A DNA stretch of 64,000 nt, from positions 80,062-144,061 of the forward strand of contig URUD01000001.1 of the NCBI GenBank assembly GCA_900550935.1, read 5' to 3'. Below the pieces are notes generated by a model. It saw only the letters and a program-made list of their open reading frames with translations, had not been told where the DNA came from and made no database searches. Positions within the stretch are counted from its first letter, which is position 1, and every line of letters starts with the position of its first letter. Position numbers and translations under genes: made by a program. This document shows positions 34,650 through 42,600 of this stretch, piece after piece. The stretch comes from an uncultured Roseburia sp. (GTDB lineage: Bacteria > Bacillota > Clostridia > Lachnospirales > Lachnospiraceae).

Positions 34650-34704
34650 CATCACATAACCATCACATTTCATTCAGATGTTCTTTAGGTAGCTTTGCTA
34701 TAGT
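34650..34704 (+). promoter_or_regulatory. Activated promoter with 11-bp direct repeats before exporter operon 1
   Basis: CATCACATAAC (34650-34660) and CATCACATTTC (34661-34671) are consecutive 11-bp repeats sharing CATCACA. They end just before where a -35 would be. TATAGT at 34699-34704 is a fair -10, and the hexamer 17 bp upstream (34676-34681) does not resemble TTGACA. This is the layout of a promoter activated by an OmpR/PhoB-type regulator. Confidence 0.4.
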
Positions 34705-34738
34705 AAGACAAAAGAAAGTCAGAAATGGAGTAGGAAAA

Positions 34739-36286
34739 ATGTCAGGAAAGAAAAAATTTCGGTGTGTGATTGCAGGAGCCACGGCAGTCTGCGTGCTGCT
34801 TGGCGGTGGAACCATTTACCATGTAGTTGCATCAGCAAAAGATAAGACGTTGGATGCTGCGACAGATACGGAAACAGATACGACAGAGCAGAAAGAGACG
34901 GCTTCCACCTCTTTTTCGGAGGATGGAACAACGCAGATCGGATCGGTCAGCCAGATACCGGAATTTTCTGTGAATGCAGTGACCATGACAGTGGAGGAAG
35001 TCTATCAGGCAGCGGGAGACACGGTTGCAGCAGGTGATGCGCTGCTTAAGATATCAGACGACAGCATGCAGGAGGCGACGGCTTACTATGAGAGCGCGGT
35101 TGCAGAGGCAAAGCGCACGTTGGAACTGGCACAGGCAGATCTTTCCTCTGGTGATCTGGAAGCACAGTCAACGAAACAGGAGACAACGCTGGATGCACAG
35201 ACGGCAGCAGAAAGCTATCAGGCAGCAGTCGACGAGATCGACGTTGAGGTGGCAGAGAAAAAAGAGGCATATGATGAGGCGGTCGAGAGTGCACAGCAGT
35301 ATCAGGAAGATCTGGACAATGGCACTTATTATACATCAAATGGCTTAAGTGAAAAGAAGGATGCGCAGACACAGGCAGAGACAGAGTTACAGACTGCACA
35401 GAGCAATCTTGAGACTGCGCAGAAGGAAGCGGATGCAGCTGCTCTTACTGTGGGGAGCAGCATGACAGAGTTAAAGTCGAAAATAGCAGATGGGGCAGAC
35501 AGTGCAACGCTTGCAACACTGGTTGATAATATGATCCTGGCATATGAGACACAGCAGAAAACGGCATCCGCCTTAACAGAAGCCCAGAAAGCGGCAGATA
35601 CCGCGCAGAGCAACGTGGATCAGGCAGCCAAAGCATTTGAGACAGCAGTCGAGAGTTACAATAAGGATACCGAAGAGGCAAGTGAGAAGATCACGGAACT
35701 GACGGAGCAGGCAGAAAAACTTCTCACACAGTATGAAGAGGCAGAGCGAAATTCGGTCGTTGAAAAGGTACAGTTAAAAAATGAGTATGACACCGCAGAG
35801 CTGGAAGGCAGCTATGCAGATGGAATCTATCAGTCCTCAGTCATTAGCCTGGAACAGGCAGTGGAGGAAGCGCAGCGTAATTATGACACACTTGTGGCAG
35901 AGCAGGCGGCTCTTCTTGCAGTGTCAGATGGTGTGATCACAGCATCCCAGGATGGGACACTTTCCTATGTGGCTTATGCGGAGGGAGATACATTAAAGGC
36001 AGACACCGCTGTTGTTTTATATAGCGATAACAGTACGATCTCCATTTCGGTTGAGGTTCCGCAGGAGAAGACCACAGAGGTTTCTGTCGGAGAAGAAGTA
36101 GCGGTACAGATCTCCGGTAACCGGATGGGAATACAGACTGGAACGATAACATCGATCGCATCAGGTGCGACAACAGGAGGAAGCATTTCAAATGTGACCT
36201 ATGCCGTTGTGGTTACGATTGATAATACAGAAGGAACGCTGTCCGCGGGTAGTTCAGCAGTAGTGACATTTGAGATGGGAGAGTGA
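34739..36286 (+). CDS. HlyD/RND-type adaptor of exporter 1 (first)
   Basis: A 515-residue protein anchored by one N-terminal helix (CVIAGATAVCVLLGGGTIYHVV). A split lipoyl-like domain brackets a long coiled coil: the first half reads VEEVYQAAGDTVAAGDALLKI and the second DGVITASQDGTLSYVAYAEGD, with about 280 Glu/Ala/Gln-rich heptad residues between. A beta-barrel domain follows (VEVPQEKTTEVSVGEEVAVQ). Such adaptors link MacB-type ABC exporters to envelope partners. It is first in a five-gene operon, and a second adaptor gene follows with the stop/start region nearly touching. Confidence 0.85.
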   Translation: MSGKKKFRCVIAGATAVCVLLGGGTIYHVVASAKDKTLDAATDTETDTTEQKETASTSFSEDGTTQIGSVSQIPEFSVNAVTMTVEEVYQAAGDTVAAGDALLKISDDSMQEATAYYESAVAEAKRTLELAQADLSSGDLEAQSTKQETTLDAQTAAESYQAAVDEIDVEVAEKKEAYDEAVESAQQYQEDLDNGTYYTSNGLSEKKDAQTQAETELQTAQSNLETAQKEADAAALTVGSSMTELKSKIADGADSATLATLVDNMILAYETQQKTASALTEAQKAADTAQSNVDQAAKAFETAVESYNKDTEEASEKITELTEQAEKLLTQYEEAERNSVVEKVQLKNEYDTAELEGSYADGIYQSSVISLEQAVEEAQRNYDTLVAEQAALLAVSDGVITASQDGTLSYVAYAEGDTLKADTAVVLYSDNSTISISVEVPQEKTTEVSVGEEVAVQISGNRMGIQTGTITSIASGATTGGSISNVTYAVVVTIDNTEGTLSAGSSAVVTFEMGE

Positions 36287-36294
36287 AAGGAAAG

Positions 36295-37737
36295 ATGAAG
36301 AGATCAAAAAAATATCTGACAGCCGGGATCGGAGCCGCCATTGTACTGGTGGCAGGTGGCGGCATTTACACATTTGCATCAGCAGATACCGGGGAGTCTG
36401 AAACAACATATAAGGAAACAACGGTAGAAAAAGGAAACCTTACCGTGGGTGTGACTGAGAGTGGAAGCATTACGATAGGAAGCCTTTCACAGGAAATTGA
36501 ATTTATGGACAGTACGTCATCTTCTGGCAGTGGACAGAATACTGGATCTTCCACAGCAAATTCAAGTTCTTCCAGTTCGACAGCAGCTTTAGAGGTGGAA
36601 GAGGTTTATGTGTCTGCAGGACAGAACGTACAAAAGGGCGATGCCATGTTAAAACTGACGAGTGAGAGCGTGGAATCATACCGGAAAGAATTGACGGATG
36701 CGGTCACCGAGGCACAGGCGGCAGTCAGTGAAGCAAAGCTTACCGCGGCAAAGACGAAACTGAGTGCAAGTTATGCGTATGATCTGAGTGTTGCAAAGGG
36801 AAGCGTGGCACAGGACAGTTATGATGCAACGGTTTCTGAACTGGCACAGGCAGTGGAAGATGCACAGGAAGCCTATGATGAGTCAGCAGCACTGGTAACC
36901 TATTATCAGCAGATGATCAATGAGGGTGTGGATCTAAGTGATTCTTTAGAAGAAGAACAGAAAAACTGTGACAGCCTTTACAATAAGTTAAAAGCAGCGC
37001 AGAGTGCATATGCGACACAGTCGATCTCAGCAAAAAAAGAATACCAGGAGTCTGTTTTTTCCAGCCAGAATGCAGGCAGCCAGTATTCTGCTGATGTGAC
37101 AGGCGTTGATATCAAAACGGAGGATGCCGAGGCAGATTTAGAGGATGCAAAAGAGAAACTGGCAGAATTTGAATCCTTTGTGGGTGATGGAACGATCACT
37201 TCCGAATACGAGGGAACGATCATGACGGTCGGATATGCAGCAGGAGATGACCTGAGTGTGCAGACAGCGGTGGTAACCTTTGCGGATGCCAGCGAAGTGA
37301 CGATGACGGTTTCCGTATCCGAAGAGGATATCACAGGAATTTCGATCGGAGATGAAGTCATTGTAGAGTTGAACGCCTACGAGGACAGGGAATTTGCTGC
37401 AACGGTAGAGAATATGGATACATCGGTTTCCAGTGGTTCTTCCACGGTATCCTATGATGTGGAAGTCCATCTGACCGGGGACTGTGACGGCATTTTAACC
37501 GATATGACCGGAAATGTAACCTTTGTCAGCAAGGAAGTAAAGGATGTTTTATATGTTTCCAATAAGGCGGTTATCCGGGATGGAACCGTATCCTATGTCA
37601 AAGTGAAAAAAGAGGACGGCACGATCGCAAAGACCGAGGTGGAGACCGGATTTTCGGATGGTGTGAATGTGGAGATCACAAGTGGACTGGAAGAAGGCGA
37701 TACGGTGCTGATAGAAAGTCAGGTGAAGTCGGAATGA
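36295..37737 (+). CDS. HlyD/RND-type adaptor of exporter 1 (second)
   Basis: A 480-residue protein with one N-terminal helix (AAIVLVAGGGIYTFASA) and a Ser-rich stretch (SSSGSGQNTGSSTANSSSSS) interrupting the first lipoyl half, which continues VEEVYVSAGQNVQKGDAMLKL. A coiled coil, the second lipoyl half (DGTITSEYEGTIMTVGYAAGD), a beta barrel and a membrane-proximal domain (VLYVSNKAVIRDGTVSYVKV) follow. The last domain is absent from the first adaptor, so the two are not simple duplicates. ATG 36295 has AAAGGA close by; GTG 36283, overlapping the upstream stop, is possible. Its stop overlaps the permease start. Confidence 0.85.
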   Translation: MKRSKKYLTAGIGAAIVLVAGGGIYTFASADTGESETTYKETTVEKGNLTVGVTESGSITIGSLSQEIEFMDSTSSSGSGQNTGSSTANSSSSSSTAALEVEEVYVSAGQNVQKGDAMLKLTSESVESYRKELTDAVTEAQAAVSEAKLTAAKTKLSASYAYDLSVAKGSVAQDSYDATVSELAQAVEDAQEAYDESAALVTYYQQMINEGVDLSDSLEEEQKNCDSLYNKLKAAQSAYATQSISAKKEYQESVFSSQNAGSQYSADVTGVDIKTEDAEADLEDAKEKLAEFESFVGDGTITSEYEGTIMTVGYAAGDDLSVQTAVVTFADASEVTMTVSVSEEDITGISIGDEVIVELNAYEDREFAATVENMDTSVSSGSSTVSYDVEVHLTGDCDGILTDMTGNVTFVSKEVKDVLYVSNKAVIRDGTVSYVKVKKEDGTIAKTEVETGFSDGVNVEITSGLEEGDTVLIESQVKSE

Positions 37738-39131
37738 GAATAGGAGAATTATTGCGGCTTGTCTGGATGAATATCACACAGAATAAGTTCAAGACGATTA
37801 TGACATCGATCGGTATCATCGTAGGTGCGGCAACGATCGTTATGGTGATCGCCATAGGAAAAGGTGGAAAAGAGGACGTGGCAGATCAGTTTAAAAACCT
37901 GAATGCAGGTGCCATTGACATTTCCTACGATGGCGGAAACAGCAATGAAAAAAGCAGCTCTGATGATGGCGGCGGAGGCGGCATGGGCATGCCATCCGGT
38001 GGTGCACCGGGCGGTGCTCCGGGAGGAAATTCGTCGGGCGGCGGAGGAAATGCACCAGGCGGGGATCCACCGGGAGGCTCGGATGCTTCCGGTGGGGATT
38101 TTCCTGGAGGCGGTATGTTTTTCGGCGGTCAGGATATGGAAGAGCGGATGAATCAGGAAAATATTACACTGGATGAAGATGACCTCGACGATATCGAGAC
38201 ATTTACCAGCGGGATTTCAGATGCCACCATTTCCTATACGACCAGAGCATCGGTGGATGGTGGAGATTTAGACGAAGCCGCAACTTATACGATCGCGGGA
38301 GTAAAAGAAAATTATGCGGATATGAGCAATCTTTCGGTGGCAGTTGGAGATTTTATTCTGGCATCGGATGATGAAAACAAAGAGAAAGTGTGCGTGCTTG
38401 GTGCCTCTGTGGCAGAAGAAATATTTGGAAGCAGTATAGACGCCTATGGCAGTGTGATCTATATTGATGAGCGTTCCTATGTGGTAAATGGAGTGCTCGA
38501 ATCGATGGGAACGGTTGCTTCCGGGATCAGCCCGGATGATTCGGTCTTTATCCCATATGACACCGGAGTCAAATACCTGGTGGGAACGAAAGTCAATCCG
38601 ACCATCACGGTACTGGCGGAGGATGTCACGAATATTGACGGTGTGATCGCAGAGGTAACAGATGTGCTGGCGCAGAGCTATCCAAACGCCGAATTTACAT
38701 TTGAAGACGCGGGAAGCAAAATGGAAGCGGCATCTGCATCCAATGATATTTTAACCATGCTTCTGATCGCAATGGCGGCGATTGTATTCCTCGTAGGAGG
38801 GATCGGCATTATGAATGTCCTCTTTGTTTCGGTAAAAGAGAGAACCAATGAGATCGGTATCTTAAAAGCGATCGGCTGTTCACAGGGAAATATCCTGATG
38901 GAGTTTTTACTGGAAGCGGCGGCGATCAGTCTGATCGGAGGCGCGTTGGGCATTGCAGCTAGCCTTCTTGTGACACCGATCGCAAGATATTTTGGTGTAC
39001 GCGTGGAACTTTCCGCGGCAGCATTTCTGATCGCATTGCTCTTTGCCATCGGAACCGGTACGCTGTTTGGATTTTATCCGGCGTATAAGGCTTCAAAATT
39101 AGTTCCGGTTGAGGCACTCAGTGCAGAGTAG
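37734..39131 (+). CDS. MacB-like ABC transporter permease with glycine-rich insert
   Basis: A 465-residue FtsX/MacB-type permease. Helix 1 is near residues 18-40 (TIMTSIGIIVGAATIVMVIAIG), then a large extracytoplasmic domain, then three helices with the family signature GGIGIMNVLFVSVKERTNEI and GILKAIGCSQGNIL. Residues about 70-130 are an unusual Gly/Pro/Ser-rich run, including GGAPGGAPGG, placed where MacB proteins have an ordinary strand. The start overlaps the previous stop as ATGA, and the ATPase is two genes downstream. Confidence 0.9.
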   Translation: MRIGELLRLVWMNITQNKFKTIMTSIGIIVGAATIVMVIAIGKGGKEDVADQFKNLNAGAIDISYDGGNSNEKSSSDDGGGGGMGMPSGGAPGGAPGGNSSGGGGNAPGGDPPGGSDASGGDFPGGGMFFGGQDMEERMNQENITLDEDDLDDIETFTSGISDATISYTTRASVDGGDLDEAATYTIAGVKENYADMSNLSVAVGDFILASDDENKEKVCVLGASVAEEIFGSSIDAYGSVIYIDERSYVVNGVLESMGTVASGISPDDSVFIPYDTGVKYLVGTKVNPTITVLAEDVTNIDGVIAEVTDVLAQSYPNAEFTFEDAGSKMEAASASNDILTMLLIAMAAIVFLVGGIGIMNVLFVSVKERTNEIGILKAIGCSQGNILMEFLLEAAAISLIGGALGIAASLLVTPIARYFGVRVELSAAAFLIALLFAIGTGTLFGFYPAYKASKLVPVEALSAE

Positions 39132-39139
39132 GAGAGAAG

Positions 39140-39781
39140 ATGAAGAAAACAGGAAAATTCAGGCATAAAAAAGTGGGGATCGGAGTCGCACTGTCCGCAG
39201 CGTTAGTGCTGGTGCTTTTTATTGCATCGGATGCGTTCGGCAGTGTGAGTGCATCGGATACGGTAGCATTGTCAGCAGGACAGAGCTTGGTCTATGCAAC
39301 GATCACCTCGATCGAAGGAAATGAGATCACCTATACCAAGATCGATTCGGATGTGGCGGAGGAACTGTTAAAACGTCAGGAAGAGGAAGAGAGCCAGAAA
39401 GATGAAACGAAGAAGGATGAGAGCCAGACAAAGGATCAGTCGTCAGGAGATCATGCAGATGCAGGGATGCCATCAGGTGGGGAAATGCCAGCAGGTACGG
39501 ATAGTACAGACAGATCACAGCAGGGCGAGATGACAGAAAATGCGTCCTCCGATGAGTCAACAGAGACATCGGATGCGCAGTCGCAGCCTGCTATGTCACC
39601 GAACATGCAGTCGCAGGGCGAGAGCGTTACGGCGCAGATCCCGGTTGGAACGACCGTTCATACGACGACAGATACGACGACCACTTTTTCAAGATTACGG
39701 TCGGGGGATTTTATCAAGATCTTACTGGATACCGATGCAGATGGAGATCAGGTGATATCGGAAATCTGGATGCTACAGTAA
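39140..39781 (+). CDS. Exported protein of unknown function in the exporter operon
   Basis: A 213-residue protein with a signal-anchor helix (VGIGVALSAALVLVLFIASDAF). A small beta-rich part (LVYATITSIEGNEITYTKID) is split by about 90 low-complexity residues rich in Glu, Ser, Asp, Gln and Met, and resumes as QIPVGTTVHT and RLRSGDFIKILLD. The two folded pieces resemble one small OB-like or DUF5666-like domain. The motif GMPSGG occurs here and in the glycine-rich insert of the permease. Position between permease and ATPase suggests an accessory part of the exporter. Confidence 0.6.
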   Translation: MKKTGKFRHKKVGIGVALSAALVLVLFIASDAFGSVSASDTVALSAGQSLVYATITSIEGNEITYTKIDSDVAEELLKRQEEEESQKDETKKDESQTKDQSSGDHADAGMPSGGEMPAGTDSTDRSQQGEMTENASSDESTETSDAQSQPAMSPNMQSQGESVTAQIPVGTTVHTTTDTTTTFSRLRSGDFIKILLDTDADGDQVISEIWMLQ

Positions 39782-39799
39782 AAGGAAGGAGATACACGA

Positions 39800-40498
39800 A
39801 TGGATGCGGCAGAAACAATAATTACAATGGATAAGATCAACAAATCCTACCAGATGGGACAAAGCAGTCTTCATGTTTTAAAAGATGTGTCTCTTTCGGT
39901 ACAAAAAGGAGAATATCTTGCCATTTTGGGACCATCCGGTTCCGGAAAAAGTACGCTGATGAACATCATCGGATGTATGGATGTGATGGATAGCGGTACT
40001 TATGATCTGGACGGCGTGGCAGTGGAACATGCAAAAGAAAAAGATCTGGTCAACATCCGCAATCAGAAGATCGGATTTATCTTTCAAAAATATCATCTGA
40101 TCCCAACCTATAATGTTCTTCAGAACATCGTCATGCCTCTTCTGATGCGTGGCATGACGTTAAAGGATGCGAAAGAGGCGAGCATGGAAACAATCGAAAT
40201 GCTGGGGCTTTCCGAAAGGATCGACCATAAACCGAATGAGCTTTCCGGTGGACAGCAGCAGAGGGTTGCGATCGCAAGAGCGTTAGTCGGACAGCCAGCC
40301 ATCCTTTTAGCGGATGAGCCCACCGGTGCGTTAGACCGTAACAGTGGAAAAGAAGTCTTAAAGCTGTTCCAGAGACTGCATGATATGGGCAATACCATCG
40401 TAATGATCACGCATGATCTGGGGGTCGCAGAGCACGCGGAACGAGTCGTGAGGATCGTGGATGGAGAACTGTTTGGAGTGTCGGACACAAGACAGTAA
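39800..40498 (+). CDS. MacB/LolD-like ABC transporter ATPase of exporter 1
   Basis: A 232-residue ATPase. The Walker A motif is GPSGSGKST, Q-loop FIFQKYHLIP, signature LSGGQQQRVAIARAL, Walker B LLADEPTG and the switch His in MITHDLG. The spacing is that of MacB/LolD family ATPases that drive mechanotransmission rather than import. AAGGAGG lies before the ATG. It is the last gene of the operon and is followed by a bidirectional terminator. Confidence 0.94.
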   Translation: MDAAETIITMDKINKSYQMGQSSLHVLKDVSLSVQKGEYLAILGPSGSGKSTLMNIIGCMDVMDSGTYDLDGVAVEHAKEKDLVNIRNQKIGFIFQKYHLIPTYNVLQNIVMPLLMRGMTLKDAKEASMETIEMLGLSERIDHKPNELSGGQQQRVAIARALVGQPAILLADEPTGALDRNSGKEVLKLFQRLHDMGNTIVMITHDLGVAEHAERVVRIVDGELFGVSDTRQ

Positions 40499-40532
40499 AG
40501 AACTTTCAGAGAACTGTAACTATAAATATCAA

Positions 40533-40560
40533 AAAACACATCACAGCCGTGATGTGTTTT
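40533..40560. terminator. Bidirectional intrinsic terminator
   Basis: AAAACACATCAC (40533-40544) and GTGATGTGTTTT (40549-40560) form a 12-bp stem with an AGCC loop. A/T runs on both sides suit the convergent genes on either side. Confidence 0.85.
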
Positions 40561-40577
40561 GCTTTTTATGTATTATC

Positions 40578-41093
40578 TTATTTCTTTTTCTTCGAAGTCT
40601 TTGTCTTGTTCAGCTCGGCTTTTTCTTTCTCCAGCTCTTTGTTTGCCTTTACGGCTTTATCCTTTAAGCGGGCACGCCAGCTCTTTTTGCCTTCCGGTTT
40701 TTCTAATGGTCCGCGGACACCGGTTACCTTGGTGATGTAAATACCACTGACGGTTGCTTTTACTTCTTTTTTGACCGGAATGAGATCAAAAACGGACTCA
40801 TCTGCGATCAGGGACATTACCTTTGGTCCGACCTTTGCTTTTACGATCGGCAGTTTGGAACGGCGCATCAGCTTTGGAGTCTGGTCGATGACAACCTGAG
40901 GAAGTCCGGATTCGGTAATGCGCATTCGCTTTTTATCTATAATCAGCATGGAAACAGTCTGTGCAGCGGCTGCTAACTGTGCATCCTGCTCTTCTTTCTT
41001 TTTCTGTGCCTTTTTGCCAAGAAAATACAGGACGATCAGTCCGATAATCAATACGGCTAAAATTACCAATAAAACGATTGTGAGCGTACTCAT
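40578..41093 (-). CDS. Membrane-anchored conserved-looking hypothetical protein
   Basis: A 171-residue protein. One N-terminal helix (IVLLVILAVLIIGLIVLYFL) is followed by a basic stop-transfer segment, a predicted cytoplasmic beta-rich domain (KVGPKVMSLIADESVFDLIP) and a Lys/Glu-rich tail ending in five consecutive basic residues. It has a ribosome site (AGGAGG) and its own promoter. I do not recognise the family. The basic tail could bind nucleic acid or acidic lipid, but that is speculation. Confidence 0.65.
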   Translation of the reverse strand: MSTLTIVLLVILAVLIIGLIVLYFLGKKAQKKKEEQDAQLAAAAQTVSMLIIDKKRMRITESGLPQVVIDQTPKLMRRSKLPIVKAKVGPKVMSLIADESVFDLIPVKKEVKATVSGIYITKVTGVRGPLEKPEGKKSWRARLKDKAVKANKELEKEKAELNKTKTSKKKK

Positions 41094-41124
41094 GGTTTAT
41101 CCTCCTAAATTCAGTCTGCATAAT

Positions 41125-41153
41125 ATTGTAGCATTGATTCCGTGAAAAAGCAA
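41125..41153 (-). promoter_or_regulatory. Promoter of the reverse-strand membrane protein gene
   Basis: On the reverse strand, TTGCTT (41153-41148) and TACAAT (41130-41125) are 17 bp apart, about 30 bases before the start at 41093. Confidence 0.55.
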
Positions 41154-41303
41154 TCCAAAACCATACTATGATTGCGAAAACTTTGTGAAAACTTCGGGCT
41201 ACGGCTTTTATTTTGTGAAGAATTGTGGTATGTTAATAAGGTTAGTGTGAGAAATCAAAACATGCTCGCAGAGGACAGACAGAATTTGGAAAGGAAAAAA
41301 AGT

Positions 41304-42527
41304 ATGAAAAAGAAAGTAGTAGCACTTTTACTTGTCGCTATGATGGCAGTAACTGCAACCGGCTGTGGAAACAAAGGAACGACCGATAATGTTCCGGGCA
41401 CAGAGGCAGTGGAAGCAACCGAAAGTACAACAGATGTAACATATGAGACACCTTCTTTTGATGTAAACCCTTCAGATTACGTGACACTTTGTGATTACAG
41501 TAATATCGAAGTAAACATTACTGGTGACTATACCGTAGATGATGCAAAAGTAAAGGATTATTTTTCACAGATCTTTACGAACTATGGACCATTCTACACG
41601 GCAGATGATACCAAAACAACGGTAGAAGAGGGCGATATCGTCAACGTAGATTATGTTGGAAAACTGGATGGAGAGGCATTTGACGGCGGAAGTGCCGAGA
41701 ACCAGAACATCGATGTTTACAACAACTCCGCGGCAGGCGGTGGAAGTGGCTATATTGATGGATTTACGGATGGTTTAAAGGGAGCCAAAGTCGGCGATGT
41801 GATTGACTGTAATGTGACTTTCCCGGAGGATTACACAGCAGAAAACCTTGCAGGAAAAGAAGTCGTATTTACCTTTACGGTTAATTCCATCCAGAAAGAG
41901 ATGGCACTGGATGACGTAGATGACAATTTTGCAAAAGAGCAGTTTAACGTGGATACGGTAGACGAAATGTACGACCAGATCGCAAGCATGTTAAAGAGCA
42001 GCGCAGAGAGCACCAAGATGTCAGATACCTACAGTGCAATCCAGGATTACCTGTTAGAAAACTGTAAAGTTGAAGTGCCGGAAGATTATCTTTCTGCCCG
42101 TGTCAATGACTATGAGAAACAGTTCGTGCAGAGCAAATTAAGCGGAAATGCAGACGGACTCGAGGATTACTTGAGTAGCAACTACAATATGACACTTGAT
42201 GAGGCAAGAAATGAGTGGACCGAGGGCATGAAAAAGAACATCCAGATGGAGTTCATCATGCAGACCATCGCAGAAAAAGAAAATCTTTCACTGGATGAAG
42301 ACGGTTACAACACTTACATCCAGAATATGATCAGCAACAACGGATTTGATTCAGAGGAAGCACTGTATCAGAATTATGGTTATAACGATCCTGCTTTTGG
42401 AGAGAAATATTTAAAACAGATCTATGTGGACAACCTTGCACTCGACCAGATCAGGGAGAATGCCGTTGTCAATGAGACTGCCGCAGAGAGCACAGAGGCG
42501 GTAACAGAAACAGAGACAGAAGAATAA
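41304..42527 (+). CDS. Trigger-factor-like FKBP peptidyl-prolyl isomerase lipoprotein
   Basis: A 407-residue protein. The signal peptide ends in a lipobox (MMAVTATGC), so the mature form is lipid-anchored outside the membrane. Residues about 110-200 form an FKBP domain (EEGDIVNVDYVGKLDGEAFD, YIDGFTDGLKGAKVGDV). A helical trigger-factor-C-like part follows (VPEDYLSARVNDYEKQF), and an acidic Thr/Glu tail closes it. It likely folds secreted proteins, in the role PrsA plays in bacilli. ATG 41304 is chosen because GGAAAGGA precedes it and the signal peptide starts there; the frame open from 41172 is longer than needed. Confidence 0.88.
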   Translation: MKKKVVALLLVAMMAVTATGCGNKGTTDNVPGTEAVEATESTTDVTYETPSFDVNPSDYVTLCDYSNIEVNITGDYTVDDAKVKDYFSQIFTNYGPFYTADDTKTTVEEGDIVNVDYVGKLDGEAFDGGSAENQNIDVYNNSAAGGGSGYIDGFTDGLKGAKVGDVIDCNVTFPEDYTAENLAGKEVVFTFTVNSIQKEMALDDVDDNFAKEQFNVDTVDEMYDQIASMLKSSAESTKMSDTYSAIQDYLLENCKVEVPEDYLSARVNDYEKQFVQSKLSGNADGLEDYLSSNYNMTLDEARNEWTEGMKKNIQMEFIMQTIAEKENLSLDEDGYNTYIQNMISNNGFDSEEALYQNYGYNDPAFGEKYLKQIYVDNLALDQIRENAVVNETAAESTEAVTETETEE

Positions 42528-42600
42528 AAGCATTGCTTTTTTTGCCGGGTACGGCTAAGATAGGGATTAGAGAAAACGATTGTTTCAGGAGGATACAATT

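Noticed and set aside
34860..36240. Adaptor gene as a repeat-rich surface protein
   Set aside because: The Glu/Ala/Gln-rich stretch is flanked by two lipoyl halves and a beta barrel, so it is the hairpin coiled coil of a HlyD-type protein.
37903..38151. Alternative open frame over the glycine-rich segment of the permease
   Set aside because: It is a by-product of GC-rich glycine codons; the permease frame continues through it with family motifs on both sides.
42528..42600. Possible T-box before asnS
   Set aside because: The gap is only 73 bases and has no GGGTGG-type T-box core; only a weak hairpin and a ribosome site are present.
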